Positions 12,301 to 24,059 of a stretch of 64,000 nt of DNA are shown in pieces (the first letter of the stretch is position 1; each line of letters begins with the position of its first letter). The notes below the pieces were generated by a model, which saw only the letters and a program-made list of their open reading frames with translations, was not told where the DNA came from and did no database searches. The position numbers and the translations under genes were made by a program. The stretch spans positions 1,087,666 through 1,151,665 of the forward strand of contig NADL03000679.1 in assembly GCA_002205965.3 (NCBI GenBank). The letters are read 5' to 3'. This stretch comes from Kappaphycus alvarezii (Eukaryota > Rhodophyta > Florideophyceae > Gigartinales > Solieriaceae).

Positions 12301-13919
12301 GCCACAGTTATTCTTCGAGTAGTTGGAATAATTTCGAGACCTAAATCTGTCACCAAAGTTTCTGAGATAAGGTTTGGAACAGCGCCCGAATCGAAAAGAG
12401 CTTGGGTTTGCATTCCCAATACTTTGACTGGTACTAGTTTAAGACGTCTTGGTGCTGTCGAGGCCGATTGAAGAAACAGTTTCTTACCCTTAGCGGACTT
12501 ATTAGACCTGATAATTTTTTTGAGTTCTTTCCTCGCGTCTTCTGCGTCGCCCCTCAAAAGTTGACCAAACGTTATCCCAGTTGGGGCTGACGCAAGCTCA
12601 GCCACCAAATTGTACTTCTTCACATATTCTAGTACGTCCTTTGGGATATTCTTAAATTTCTTACTCTTTTTCGTCTTCTTGGCCGGAGTGACTCCAACTC
12701 CTGGAACAACTTGATCAGACCTCTTGGTTCGAGGAGGTACAGGTGCTGGGATATGTTCCAGCATTCCATAATCTAGCCTAGGTTTCTTCGATAAAATGTT
12801 CCCTTCCCCATCCCTTTTTGTCACATTGACTTGACTGATTTCTTCAGCGATGGATACGTTACCGGCATCCGTCAACTTGTGATCCTTTCTGTTTCGTAAG
12901 ATTTTCATCTCTGGTCCTGACTCGCTCCTTGCGTCCGATAAATTTGCTTTTCTGTTGTCTCTAGACCAGCAGTTACTTTCATGATGCCCATATCGACCGC
13001 ACTTTCCACAACGAGTGTTTCTATGTGGATTATCAGGACACCTGTTTGCAAAGTGTCCAGGCTTGTGACAGTAAGAACAGACTTCTGCGGCCTTAGGGGC
13101 CCCAGACTGGTTCTTCTTAATGGTAAGAGTAAGGATTTCCAACTGTGAGGTTATCATGTCAAGTCGATTATCGAATCGGGTTTCCAACCTTTCTTCCAAG
13201 TTTTTGACATCGCTCCTGACTGATTCCAATGCTGCTGCGCTAGTCGCTGGCCTTTGATAATTCTTTTCAGGATGTACGATCGGCATAGATGTACGGGTTT
13301 CCGTCGGCATTTCACTTAGTGACTGAAACGTCTCCGAATTTTTGACAAATTCTACTATGGTACCCTTCAGTTCATTAAAAGTGTGAGGGCCCTTGATGAG
13401 AAGGAAATCGGAGAGCCGCTTATCCCCATCGCCGCCTTACGCAGCATTCCGTACTTGGCTTGGGCGTTGAACCCAGCCTTTTCATAGAGATCACACAAGT
13501 ATACCAATGAGCTTAACAAATCGTCGAAATTGAGCCGGGCCTCTATGGCGGTACGAATCATCTCATCTGGTTCTACCTCCTTAGCATATTCTTTCACAAG
13601 CCACTCACATACCTCACCGAAGTTACGCCCATTCCCGTTAAGAGACCACCCGTTGATAAACTTGGCCTTATATTTGTGCTTTGCGTCACCATGAAGATAG
13701 GCGAAGATACTTTCGGCCTTCTCTTCATCGCTCTTCTCACGCATCACAACGTTGACATATGTATAGAGAAACTCTTCAACGTCTTCATTCTTGCCCCTGT
13801 GAACGTTATACGAGCAGCGTTGAGATCCATGATTACAGAAAAGAAATCCCCTCGAATGGTTCCCTAAGACTGCTCAACTCGAATACCTCGGGTGCAACCC
13901 CCTCCACAAGAGTACCAAA

Positions 13920-14585
13920 TGATAGGGGTAAATCGTCGGGAGAAGAGATATTCAGAATCAACCACCCAAGAAGGAGGTGTTGCAAGCGACAAAAGTGCTA
14001 CCGTGGTATAGTTGAACGAACGAAAAGGAGTGTATAGGGACGACAGTTGAATGGGCTACAAGCAAGTATGGAAGGGGCAGGGTCTACCACCTATGCTTAG
14101 TGACTAGGGTAAAATAAATGCTTCTTGGGTCTGAAGTTGACTCTCAACTTCCTAACTAGTTGGGACTGAGCTTGAAGCTGTCTGCCAACTTCCTTTATGC
14201 TTTGTGTTTGACTTAACTTGTTGAGCGCCCCGCTCGGGTATGCTGGCTCCCAAGTAGTCCTACCATTTCATGCAAACAGCCCCTTATATAGAGTTTTCAA
14301 CCCTCACATTCTGTAGCACCTATACAGTACCTATGTGCCAAATCTGCACCGCCACAGTACAGTGCAAAGCATCCCTCTAAAAATATTTAAAAATATAATT
14401 GTAAGTACAGTGCCAACTCAGCCAGCGCAGCATGCCAACTCAGCCAGCACAGCATGCCAACTCGGCCAGCGCAGCATGCCGACTGAGCCAGCGCAGCCAG
14501 CTCAGCCAGCGCAGCCAGCTCAGCTAGCGCAGCCAGCTCAGCCAGCGCAGCATGCCAAGGAATATCTACAATTTTCATTATATCA
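13920..14585 (-). repeat. LTR of the young Ty3 element (5' LTR, right copy)
   Basis: It matches 8692-9358, with the same TG start and CA end and the same internal minisatellite. GACAT at 14586-14590 repeats the five bases before the left LTR, which proves that both LTRs belong to one insertion. In element sense this copy is upstream, followed by a TTTGGTA stretch where the primer site is expected; the matching tRNA was not identified. Confidence 0.95.
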
Positions 14586-14708
14586 GACATCACAGGCAAT
14601 GGGGCGGACCGCGTTGCCGTCGGGGGCAACCGGTGGGTGGACAAGGATGTCAGCGGGTCGTAGTTCAGTTCCTGGGACGAGGAGTGGGACCTCCAACTGA
14701 CAGTCTAA
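14586..14708 (-). mobile_element. LINE 3' fragment, second half, right of the Ty3 insertion
   Basis: The sequence GCAATGGGGCGGACC ... GTCAGCGGGTCG ... TTCCTGGGACGAGGAGTGGGACCTCCAA continues the LINE interrupted at 8691. It aligns with the RPADI / IACDLTVVSP segment of the 49-63 kb copies. The LINE stops near 14705, just before the LTR-like repeat at 14713, so it is either 5'-truncated or cut by the next element. Confidence 0.8.
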
Positions 14709-14712
14709 GTAC

Positions 14713-14880
14713 TGTACAGGCATTTATATAGACCTCCTAAGTGGCCCTAGGGGCATATATCTGCTACCTTACAGTAGCGGTCAAATAGATAAATATTTGA
14801 ATATGAAATACAAACATACTGTTACTGTACAGTACAGACATTTCGACTAACGAAACTACCGCTAAATGCACCCACCCTAA
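14713..14880 (-). repeat. LTR-like repeat, left copy (partner 22390-22553)
   Basis: Both copies run from TGTACAGGC through TTATATAGACCTCCTAAGTG and GGTCAAATAGATAAATATTTG to GCACCCACCCTAA, with about a dozen differences. They are in the same orientation and flank the older Ty3 element, so they are probably its LTRs or part of them. The copies are too diverged and too short to fix both ends, and no target duplication was found. Treated as fossil sequence. Confidence 0.6.
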
Positions 14881-17424
14881 TAACACGTGCCTTGCGATCA
14901 CCTTTCGACCTTGTGCGACGAGCCGGGCGAGTGTAACGGCAAGGGCGTTGAATGCCGTGGTAGCAATGACAGTGGCTTGAGCGGCTACTTCGGCCACCAA
15001 GGGCCCCTGCGGGTCAGGGGGTCATAGAAGGCGACTTCGTCCGCGTAGACATGGCGTCGCCTTCTGCAGTGCTTGACCCGGCGGCAGCGGCGAGGACTGC
15101 AGCGAGGACTGCGACGGTTACTGCGACGGTGACTGTGGCGAGGACTGTGACGGTGACTGTGGCGAGGAATGAGGCGAGAACTGCGGCGAGGACTGCGGCG
15201 ACGGGTAGCGCGATTTCGTCTCCAGCCGATTCTCTAATGCTCTGACCAGCTCTTTAAACGCAGCACTGGCCGTCTAGGCTGCTGCGATTGCAGTCTGTAA
15301 TTTTTTCATCCTGTGTGCAGCTTGCTTGACCAGCGGTGTCTTGTCTTCCACAGATATTCTCTCTGGTACTTCTAAATTTGGATTCGCGTGCCTTAGGTGC
15401 CGTCCCTTCGACCATGCCCATTTGGAACTGACGGCTTTTTGCACTTCGCGTTTCTGAGCTCTTGCATTTATTTGATTCGCCGCTCTCTTGTGTAACTTAG
15501 GCGCTCTGAGATCTTGCACTACTTCGTTAGGCCTTTTCGAGGGGTATCCTTAGCGTCGGCCTTCCGAGTTGTTAAAGTGTAATGCGTTCTTGCCGGCTGA
15601 TGGGTTTAACAAAGCGCATTGCTTGGTTCGTCAGTAGTATCCATTTATTATTCTCGTATTCTCTTGTTTTTCCCCTAAAATCGCTGCTGCGAACCTCCAT
15701 TAAGTAACTTCCTAACTTCCCTCCATATTCTCTTGTTTGACCAGTAGCGTCGCTTCTGCTACGTTCTATTAAATCCCACCGCAACCTGCTCTTCTCGACC
15801 TCACCGTCTCGTTTCACCTTTCCTCTACGCTTTACCTCTGATTTGCCAGCTTGCGGGGCTTCGACCCGACTTGCTTCAATCTGGGGCCTTTGGCACACTG
15901 GAAGTGTTTAGAGAAGGTTTACTACCTTTACAGGCATGGGATAGTGGGGTATCGGTTTGAGGGTTTAGTATCGGTAGGAACGGGTTGTTTGGTGTGGGTC
16001 ATATTTAGATTTCATTATTGTTTCTGCGGGGCATGAGAGGCAACAGCGGGTGAATAAGGAGGATAGTAGGACGACGGGCAATTGTCTACATTGGAATTGG
16101 CATCTAGTTCACGTACTTGCTACTGAGATGGGTTTTGGTTGGGTTCCAACATGGTTTTTGTTTCGGGGACGTGCAAATTCCCTGGGTTACATCACTCATA
16201 CGCAATTTGGGCGACAGCCGACATTGCACATCAGGATCTCTTGCTTCCTTCTTTATTCAATGTGTCCACACGAGCCGGCTACGAAACGGAAATTTCCTCG
16301 TCTTCCCATCCTTATGACTCCCTTCCGGGTGAGAAACGTTCTCGCGGGAATCTTCCGTGCCGCCTACCGCGAAAAGCAGCTTATTTTAATCCGCTGAGCT
16401 CGTGGACGCGAGTGTCGCAAGCTGTTGAGAGTGAAGGTCCAAGCCGATAGCGTTATCTCCGACATTGCTCGATTGAGGAGGAACCCTAGTCATTTTGCCC
16501 TTCATCTCCTCCTTAATCTTCGCTTAAAACCCGGGCTTTCACCATCGGACGAGGTGTGATTCGTTCCTGAGTAAGATTTCAAGGACTGCCGTTGCATCGG
16601 CATTTTCACCCGAGCGCCATTCAGAAAAGTCACCGCCTACTGTATCGAGGGCTCGCGAAGAGTTGGTGTGGTGCTCCGTGCTCAGTGCATAACACAGGAA
16701 AATACTGTCCGGGTGTATACAGTGCGAAGCACAGGAAGATACTGCACGAGTATACACGGTAAGGCGGGTACAGCAAGGAAAATACTGTAGGCTACAACAT
16801 TGGGAGAGGAGCACTATGCTACTGGGGCTACTGCAAGCTCTTCGTTCGGTATTTTTCGCCTTAAAGTATCGAGCTGCTTACGGTGCCGAGATGTTACTCC
16901 GTTATTTCCTGGCCCCACTTCATCCGAGGTTCGACCCGGCTTGATGCTATCAGATCGGATTGGCTGTAGTCGAAGAGCGTTTGAAGCGGGTTGTCAAGCG
17001 ACTTGTTGTGGACGCGAGCCTGGCGGCTTGATCCAAAGCGTTACTCGCTGTCTTGCTGCTTCGACCGGTCCTTCGGGGCTGATAACGGTGGTGTCAAGCG
17101 GGTGAGTATCGTGGACTGGGTGTAGTGTCGTACCGCCTACGGTTACCTCGATCTGGCCGCGCACCTTCCCGCAAGAGGGTGACTAGGCCCTAAAAGGACG
17201 AACAAGGCTTGCTGTTAGTACTCTCCTTGGGACGCCTCGTAGGGATCATTTACACTCGTCTCTTGCGTGCAGAGATGTGGCAGGCAGCTGAAACCACGCA
17301 TTATCCAGAGAGTCATGCTGGGGTCCGGGTGTCCGACGCCTAGGGACCTTTGAAGTCATGCTAGGGTACCTGGCCTTGTCTTGATTCGCGCAGGACTAAG
17401 GTTAGAGATAAAATCAAGACCTAC
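14881..17424. other. Low-information stretch with local repeats, no named gene
   Basis: This lies between the LTR-like repeat and the integrase remnant. It contains a GCGAGGACTGCGACGGT-type minisatellite (about 15085-15205), an imperfect tandem duplication near 15635-15785 and short TATACAGTGC / ATACTG repeats (16690-16795). The duplication gives a - strand peptide with two related RS.D..G.TREY units, in the open frame 15898-15572. A + strand frame at 16050-16397 has no recognised domain. No host gene is supported. Confidence 0.45.
15085..15205. repeat. GCGAGGACTG minisatellite
   Basis: Units such as GCGAGGACTGCGACGGT and GGTGACTGTGGCGAGGA repeat with variation for about 120 bases. An Ala/Thr/Val-repeat frame across it (15051-15245 +) results from the period and is not called as a gene. 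Confidence 0.7.
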
Positions 17425-20400
17425 CTACAGGGTCTGTGGGGGCCTGGAGTCCGACTCCGCTCTCCAGAAGGCAAGCTCTCCCGTTTCAATTTTTGATTTC
17501 ATGATTTCTCTTTCTCCAGCTTCCCTGTTATGGTTCCAGCGGCGGTCGTATAGTTTTACCACTGCCTCAGGCAAATCGGTCTCAGGTGCCCAATGAACTG
17601 ATGACACAAGACCTAATTTCACCTTGAAATGCCTTATCTATTCTTGGGTTTCTTCGTCAGTTCTTATTTCCTGGTCGGATATCTCATCGACCTTTCTCAA
17701 TGTTCCTGGAAAAATTCCGTCCTTTGGGTCACCACTTTCGATTACCTTATCGCTGATCATTCGCAGGCGATTTTCATGTATACGTACCTTCTGTCCTATT
17801 TCAGACTCTAAGGGGTACCCCACCTTCTCAAGGTGTTCTTTGATGACATATGGTCCAATCCAAAGCTTGATGGTCTTCTTGCCTTCGGATTTATTGAGCC
17901 CCACTGACCATAATAGAACCCAGTCCCTGATATTGAAAGTTTTAGGGTTAAATCGCTTGTCATACTCCTTTTTGACTCGGCCTATGGCTCTCCTTCCCTT
18001 CCGTAGAAGTTTTTTTGTGTAACAGATGTAGTCTTTGAGCCAGATTTTCTGGTTCTTCTTGGAAAAAGGCCGTGTCGACTAGTCCCCAGGCTTAGAATGC
18101 CTCGATTGCGAACATGGACTTGAACGAAGTCATACCTGCTGCTGCACACAGTCCTGTGTTTTATCCAAAACAAGAAAAGGCCACGTGGTCATCCCAGTCG
18201 CTCTGACATAGGAAGGACGAAACTGGCGATTTCTTTCACCAATGTTCGGTTCCAACATTCCAATTTCCCGTTGGCTTGCGGATGTAAGGGATAGGTATGC
18301 GTACGTCCAATTACTAACTGCGCAGTCAGGTTTATCATCTCTTCAGCCCTTAAGTTTGGACCTCCATCGGACAAGAGATGCGCCATTGGTCCAAAAATCG
18401 AGATCTAATCTTCAATCAGCACCTGCGCGATGGTTTCGGCCTTTTCATCCCGGATGGCTCGTGCCCTGACGAAACATGTGAATAATTCCACCATCGCTAA
18501 GACTTTAAGGTTTCCCTTCTCGGAGCGAGGTGTGATCGTTTTGACATCAAATGCTACCGTCTGGAACTTCCTTTCTGGATTAACGACCTCAAGGTGAGCT
18601 TCCCTGGTTGTCAATCTTCTGCTACCGTACATGGTACGCAGTTCTTGATGTGGTTCGCGGCGTCTTGGGCCACACCTTCCACCAAAATATTGGCAGCAAC
18701 TTGGATAACGTCTTTCTCAAGCTGTAGTGCCTGGTGACGGCTGACGCACGTACCCAGTTAAGTAAGGTGTTCAACAAGGACCTTGGCGCTACTACTGGCA
18801 GCTCATCTCTTCCACAGTAGCGCAGTAAGCCAACATCATTGACTAGAAAATCTTTCCTGTCTTTAGCGAACTGATACACGTTTCCAAACTCCCTCCTTTG
18901 TTCGAGACCCATATCCGCATCGTTCGGCTTTTCTGAAGGGATTGGTGCTAAGGGGCTTCTCTCATCTACAATGGCATCAGCACTACGACCACCATATTTT
19001 CGAGAACAGCTGCTACGATTTTCTGCACTGCTCAAGGTGTCTGGAACGACCAGTTCTCGTCCTTTGCGGTGCTCAACAGTGAAGTCGTAGTCCTTGATTT
19101 CCAGTACCCATCTTGCTAACTTTTGTCGAGGGCCTTTGAGACTTAACAAACATTTGAGTGAAAAGTAGTCAGTGACGATACCGAAACTCTCCCTGTGCAG
19201 GTAATGCCTCCACTTGAAAAGCGCGTGCACTACTGCTAAGCAATCTCTCTCTGTTGGTGCATAATTGCGTTCAGTTTTCCAGAGGATCCGACTAGTGAAT
19301 GATACGGGTTGCGATTTTCTGCTTTCATTCTTCTGTAACAGCACTCCAACGAGGCCATATGATCTCGCATCCGACCATATCCTTTTGACTGTTCCTCTTT
19401 TTGGTGGGGCTAATATGACTGGGTCGCTAAGTTGGTCCTTCAGCTTTTCCGCGAGTCTCGCTGGACCTGTCCTAAGCGTTCCTTCCAATCTGGAATTATT
19501 AAGCGCTGCCAGTGTTTTCTTTTCTTGGAAAATCCCGTACCATTCAAAACATCATATAGGGGTGTTGCAGTGTCAGCAGAGTGGTCCACAAAGTCTGCGA
19601 AGAAGTTCGTCAGCTCCAGGAATCTCATGAGTTCATCGCCTGAATCGGGCTCCTGAACGTTTCTTATGGCCTCCGTGTGACGATAAGTTGGTTTCAGTCG
19701 GGCTTGATCTACTCTGTGGCCCAAAAATTCTGCACTACGGACTCTAAACTCACACCTGGATAGCTTGAGACGGACTCTGGCTGGAAGCAGCCTGTCCAAT
19801 ACAGTTGGTAGATATTCCAAGTGCTCGTCTTTTACGATGATACCGACGCTAGTGTCGTCCATTAAAGCCAGAACACCTTTCCCTTTACGGACTCCCAGAA
19901 TATTATTGACGACTCGATGGATTGTTCCTGGAGCGTTCTTTGTTCCCATCGATAACCTTTATACTGTAAGAGTCCCATAACAGTCCGAACTGCAGTCAGT
20001 TTCTTCGAATCCGGGAGTACCTCGACTTGGAAAAACCCATCTTTGAGGTCGAATACCGGGTGTAACTTCTTCGAGGCCTGCCAATCTAGTATTTCCCTCA
20101 TGTTTTCAATGGGGTATGAGTCAGTAATTGTAACTGAATTGAGTTCCCGAAAGTATGATATAACTCGGACCCCTCCGTCTTTTTTCTTGACGAAGAAATT
20201 TTTGTTTGCCCGTGGGGATACAGCCCTTTCCAGTACTCCTAACTTCAGTAGCTTCTCCATGGCCGATTTCTCCACTTCTTCGTCTTTCGTCAAACGTCAT
20301 CTCATTAGCTCATATACTGGTTCGACACCTGGTAGAAGGTTTATCGTGTGTTGAATGACATGGATTCTCCCTAAACCTTTGAAGATGGCTCTTCGTTCCC

Positions 20401-22320
20401 AAAAAGGTTGCTTAAGGCTTCTGCCTCGGCTTTTTTCTTGGAAACTCGCTAAAATCCATCTCCGAAATCGCCTTGTCCACATCCGAATCCTCAATTACAG
20501 CGTACACCTCCTCGTTGGTCCGGGTATCTGGTGACCTTTTACTGGTGCTAGCGATCCCTGTATTCTCGTTTTTGCCGACCTGGATGGAAGCTACGTTTTG
20601 TTTCAGGTCGAGAAGGAGCCCTCTGGACCGCCAAATTTTCTTCCAATTCGGACCTTATCTGGAAGCGTCCTCATCAGTCTTACTGGCTCCGTGAACGTCT
20701 GTCCCCAGAAGGTTAATGTGAGTCGTCCGTTGCCGGTGACCTTGAGCGGGACCCATCGGTGGACTCTGCTTCTGTCACCCGGCCTTGCAGACTTCTCCTT
20801 TACTCTGTTGGAACCAGGCATGGTCAAACCAAATGGAAAGTGCGGTTGTATCCAACTGGACTACGAGATGTTCGTCGAAAGCCTAGAGTTCCACCACTAC
20901 TTCCTCCTCATCCGAGCCATGTGGCCAAATTGGCTCGCTACAGGCACATACCTCCTCATGCCTGCCTTCCTTCGATGTATTCTACTCGAGGTTCAATTCT
21001 GTTACGGGGGCCTCCGAACCCCACTCCCTTCCCCCGCCTGAGGGTTCGGTCTAGATTGTTGATGTGAGTCGAACATTTTCTTACGACAATCTCGCTCAAT
21101 CTATTGCAACAAGCTAGGACACATTGACATGTGTCCTAGCTTGTTGCAATATAATCACTTTACCGGAGCCTTTCGTTGCTCCAAAGGAGGCTGTGGCGTC
21201 TCCACTGGCTCCCTTACCTCTCAAACAGACTCTCTGGTCCTTGACTAGACGATAGACTAGACTGACCACCGTATCGAAGCTTCCCGTTACTACATTGGCC
21301 TGCTGCCTTAGTTTGGGCGAGACACCTGCTTTGAACCGATTTTACCAACATATTGTTGGTTATAGGTATCTGGAGCATGGATGCTCCAATCCTGATGCGC
21401 TCCGAATACATTTTAAGAGATTCTCGTCTCTCTTCCCACTGGATTGTGAAGAAGTTTTCTTTTTAGGTCGGCAAGCTGGTCTTCATTGCACATCTTTTCC
21501 TCCAGTTTCTCCCAGAGGATGTCCATAGGTGCTCCCAAGTAGGTGTTGGATACATCCTCGTGTACACATTTGGCCTCTTGTTCAAATGAAAAGGGAAGCA
21601 GCTTCTTTTGGTCTTTTGCCCGTACGGGAAATAGCTTGGAAGACGAGTCCGAGTACGCTTTTCATCCAAGAAAGAACCATCTCCAACTTTCCTGAATTTG
21701 CTAAGCTACAGTTCAGTCTTATAGAGCTTGTATGCAACATGAATGGGAATTAATTCTTTGCCCTCTTATTTCTCCGTAGCCTACATTTCGGCTCTCCTCC
21801 TCTTCATGATTACGGTTTCTTTGGCCGGTACTCCGGTGGAGTTCATATTTGCGTTGACGGACTCGTGAAGCGCAGTGGTGACCACTAAAAACTTCTTCAG
21901 ACCCTCCACCACCTAAGCAAGAGCAATATTAATGGTCTGGTAGGACATACTATTTTCCTGGGGAGTCTGATGTTTCTTTGGCCTTGTTTCTTCCAGAACA
22001 GCTTGGATTTCCGAGTCAGAATTGCCTGAAATTGAAGCTTCTTCGTTTACGCCGGCTAAATTACTCCTGGTCCGAGGCGTGACGTATTTTTTCTGTTGTA
22101 ACTTGTGTTTAATACACGCACCTTGCTTGATCACTTTCGATGGCTTCTCTTGCCAACTGGTTTTTTCTTCAAGCAAAAATCGACTTCTTCAAGATCCTAC
22201 ACCGACGTCTCGATGGGCCGACCTCGGATAAACAGTGATATTGTAATCTTATCGAATGCGTCAAAGCTTCTCGAAAAACGCGATAAAATACTTTTTTTGT
22301 TGCAGGTACTTTCAAAACTT
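17425..22320 (-). mobile_element. Older Ty3/gypsy element, heavily broken
   Basis: On the - strand, from high to low coordinate, there is a gag-like region (about 22.2-21.2 kb), a protease-like region (about 20.8-20.5 kb), reverse transcriptase (20.3-19.5 kb), RNase H (19.4-19.0 kb) and integrase (18.7-17.6 kb). The integrase end reads as the usual GPY-type domain of Ty3 elements. The gene order and RT/RNase H features place it in Ty3/gypsy, but it is only distantly related to the element at 8.7-14.6 kb. It is broken in many places (roughly ten or more), and its presumed LTRs have diverged, so it is an old fossil. Confidence 0.85.
21102..21151. repeat. Perfect hairpin, 23-bp arms and 4-base loop
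   Basis: The arm at 21102-21124 (TATTGCAACAAGCTAGGACA and three more bases) is the exact reverse complement of 21129-21151, with TGAC between. It lies in the gag part of the old Ty3 remnant. Such a perfect stem in decayed sequence is unlikely to be ancient. It could be a small foldback insertion, a recombination scar or a terminator-like stem. No T-run follows it on either strand. Confidence 0.9.
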
Positions 22321-22389
22321 AGCCACAAGCGTTGACCAAGTTGTGTTTGCACAATCTGAAGTCTTTCCGTGGCCCAGGGCCGGAAATAC

Positions 22390-22553
22390 TGTACAGGCGT
22401 TTATATAGACCTCCTAAGTGGCCCTAGGGGCATATATCCGCTACCTTACAGAAGCGGTCAAATAGATAAATATTTGAATATGAAATAAAAACATATTGTA
22501 CAGTACAAACATTTCGAATAACGAAACTACCGCTAAATGCACCCACCCTAACA
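22390..22553 (-). repeat. LTR-like repeat, right copy (partner 14713-14880)
   Basis: It starts TGTACAGGCG and could end CCTAACA, giving TG...CA edges. The body matches the left copy closely. The bases just outside (22318-22389) match 8163-8250, so a longer repeated unit may exist in the genome. It is the likely upstream LTR of the older Ty3 element. Confidence 0.6.
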
Positions 22554-23051
22554 GTAAAATATTAACGGACAAGGGGAACAGCGGGTTAAATGGGGTTTTT
22601 ATTGATGAGCGAGAGTAGATATAGGTTTTTCTAAAGAAAAAGAATGAGGGTTATTAGGGATTTTTCGGACCAGTCGTGAGAAATACTGTGAGAAAAAATT
22701 CTTGAACACGTTGCCATCTGTATCACGTGTTGAGGAAATTTTCGAACTCCTCGTGACGAATTCTGCAGAATTGCGGGTTAGTGAAGGTCAGTTAGTAATT
22801 CACATGGCCAAAAGCGCGGGACAACATGCGACTGAGTGCGGCGCTTGTCTCGATCAGTTTTACCGAAAATGACAAAGCCGATGCCTATCGCTCCATCTTT
22901 GCCGCTGGCAGACTCGGGATAACATCCCATTCCCCCAATCCATACCCCTCCGCCTCTAACAAACCCCTCTTCACTTCCACAGGCCAGCCAGGCCACTTTG
23001 GGAACCAGCAATTGGCCAAATCGTGGGTCTCATAAGCTCAGGCGTTGATAC

Positions 23052-24015
23052 ATGTTTTCTACGGACGATGAACTCGTTCTCATTAGGGATGCCGCCGCCG
23101 CTAAAGCGCACATCGCGCCCAACGGAGAAACGAGAGAGCGCTTCGAGATCGTCGCATGGAAGGCTAATGAGACGAAGGAACTGCCCGGTGCCGTAACTTG
23201 GAAGTCGGTACAAGACGAGTGCAAGCACCTACAAGAGCGATTCGACCGGTATGACAGAATGGAGAGCTTCATTAGTGGGGTATGCGTCTCGAGGTTGGAG
23301 AGGCAGAAAAATTCCTGAGTGTGATACGGGAGGCGCGCTTGGACTTTGCGAAGGAGCGCAACACGAGACAGAAGAAAGTCGCTCAAGAAGAGGAACGGAA
23401 GGAGCATCTTTGATCTCTTATTAGATAGCGCGCAAAGAAGCGGGGCAATGCATCTGAGGATGTTGTGGCGGAAGTAGTTGGTGATGAAGAGGAGGGAGAG
23501 GAAAGCGGTGGTTTATCTCTTTCGGGGAGCGCACGGCAAAAGAGAAAGACTCCCAGCTTCACTCCTATCGAGTAGTCGGCTCCGTCGCTGTCGAAGAGCG
23601 CACGGAAAATGAGAAAGACTCCCAGCTTCTCCCCAATCGAGGAGAAAACTACTGAGTTTACTGTGGCACTAGAAGAGGGGGCGCGGAAAGGAATAAGATA
23701 GAAGCGAAGCGTCTGGCGTTGGACAGCGAGAGATCCGAGGAAGAAAAGAAGGAGCGCGAGCGTGCTCGTGCCGAACGCAGGGAGGAGCGCGGGTCAACTC
23801 AGAAGCTCGAGCTGGAAAAGTTTCGCGTGGTGATGGGAGTCTTCCAGCAGTCACGACGCGTTGGCGTGGACGGCGGTCCAGCTACACAGCACTTAAAGGA
23901 TTATCGGAATATTGTATCGAATACATTTGTGCTGTGCTGCGCGGCAAGAGTTTATTTAGAAGCGCGAGTTTATGTAGCTGCTAATAGTTGGCGGGCTACA
24001 TCAAAAGTACTTTGA
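23052..24015 (+). pseudogene. Harbinger ORF1, Myb/SANT-like DNA-binding protein, frame-broken
   Basis: The first open stretch (23052-23318, 88 aa) reads DDELVLIRDAAAAKAHIAP, then WKSVQDECKHLQERFDRYDR and FISGV. The spaced Trp and basic residues match the Myb/SANT-like domain of Harbinger ORF1, which binds the transposon ends and brings the transposase into the nucleus. Further coding signal lies in other frames: EKFLSVIREARLDFAKERN (about 23300-23360), a Ser/Lys-rich linker with two near-identical RKTPSF units, and a charged coiled coil (SERSEEEKKERERARAERR, 23719-23830) ending QKLELEKFRVVMGVFQQ. At least three frame changes are needed to read through, so it is called a pseudogene, although base-call errors may contribute. 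Confidence 0.6.
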
Positions 24016-24059
24016 TCTCTGATTGCCATCGATAAAAGTCCTACAGTTCCTATGAATCA

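Larger units (their letters stand above)
8692..14585 (-). mobile_element. Ty3/gypsy LTR retrotransposon, young, coding strand -
   Basis: This element is 5.9 kb, bounded by two LTRs of about 667 bp that start TG and end CA, with GACAT duplicated on both sides. Parts in coding order, from high to low coordinate: gag with two CCHC zinc knuckles (near 13.1-13.0 kb), a DSG-type aspartic protease (near 12.4 kb), reverse transcriptase and RNase H (about 11.5-10.3 kb), and integrase with an HHCC finger and DDE core (about 10.1-9.5 kb). That order is Ty3/gypsy. A purine-rich tract lies just inside the left LTR. The LTRs differ by about one substitution and one small length change, so insertion was very recent, yet the coding region appears broken in about four places. 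Treated as a fossil. Confidence 0.93.

Noticed and set aside
15051-15245. Ala/Thr/Val-repeat open frame
   Set aside because: Produced by the GCGAGGACTG minisatellite, with no coding evidence.
16050-16450. Overlapping + strand frames of 66-115 codons
   Set aside because: Considered as a recombinase or transposase piece, but no catalytic motif was visible in any frame.
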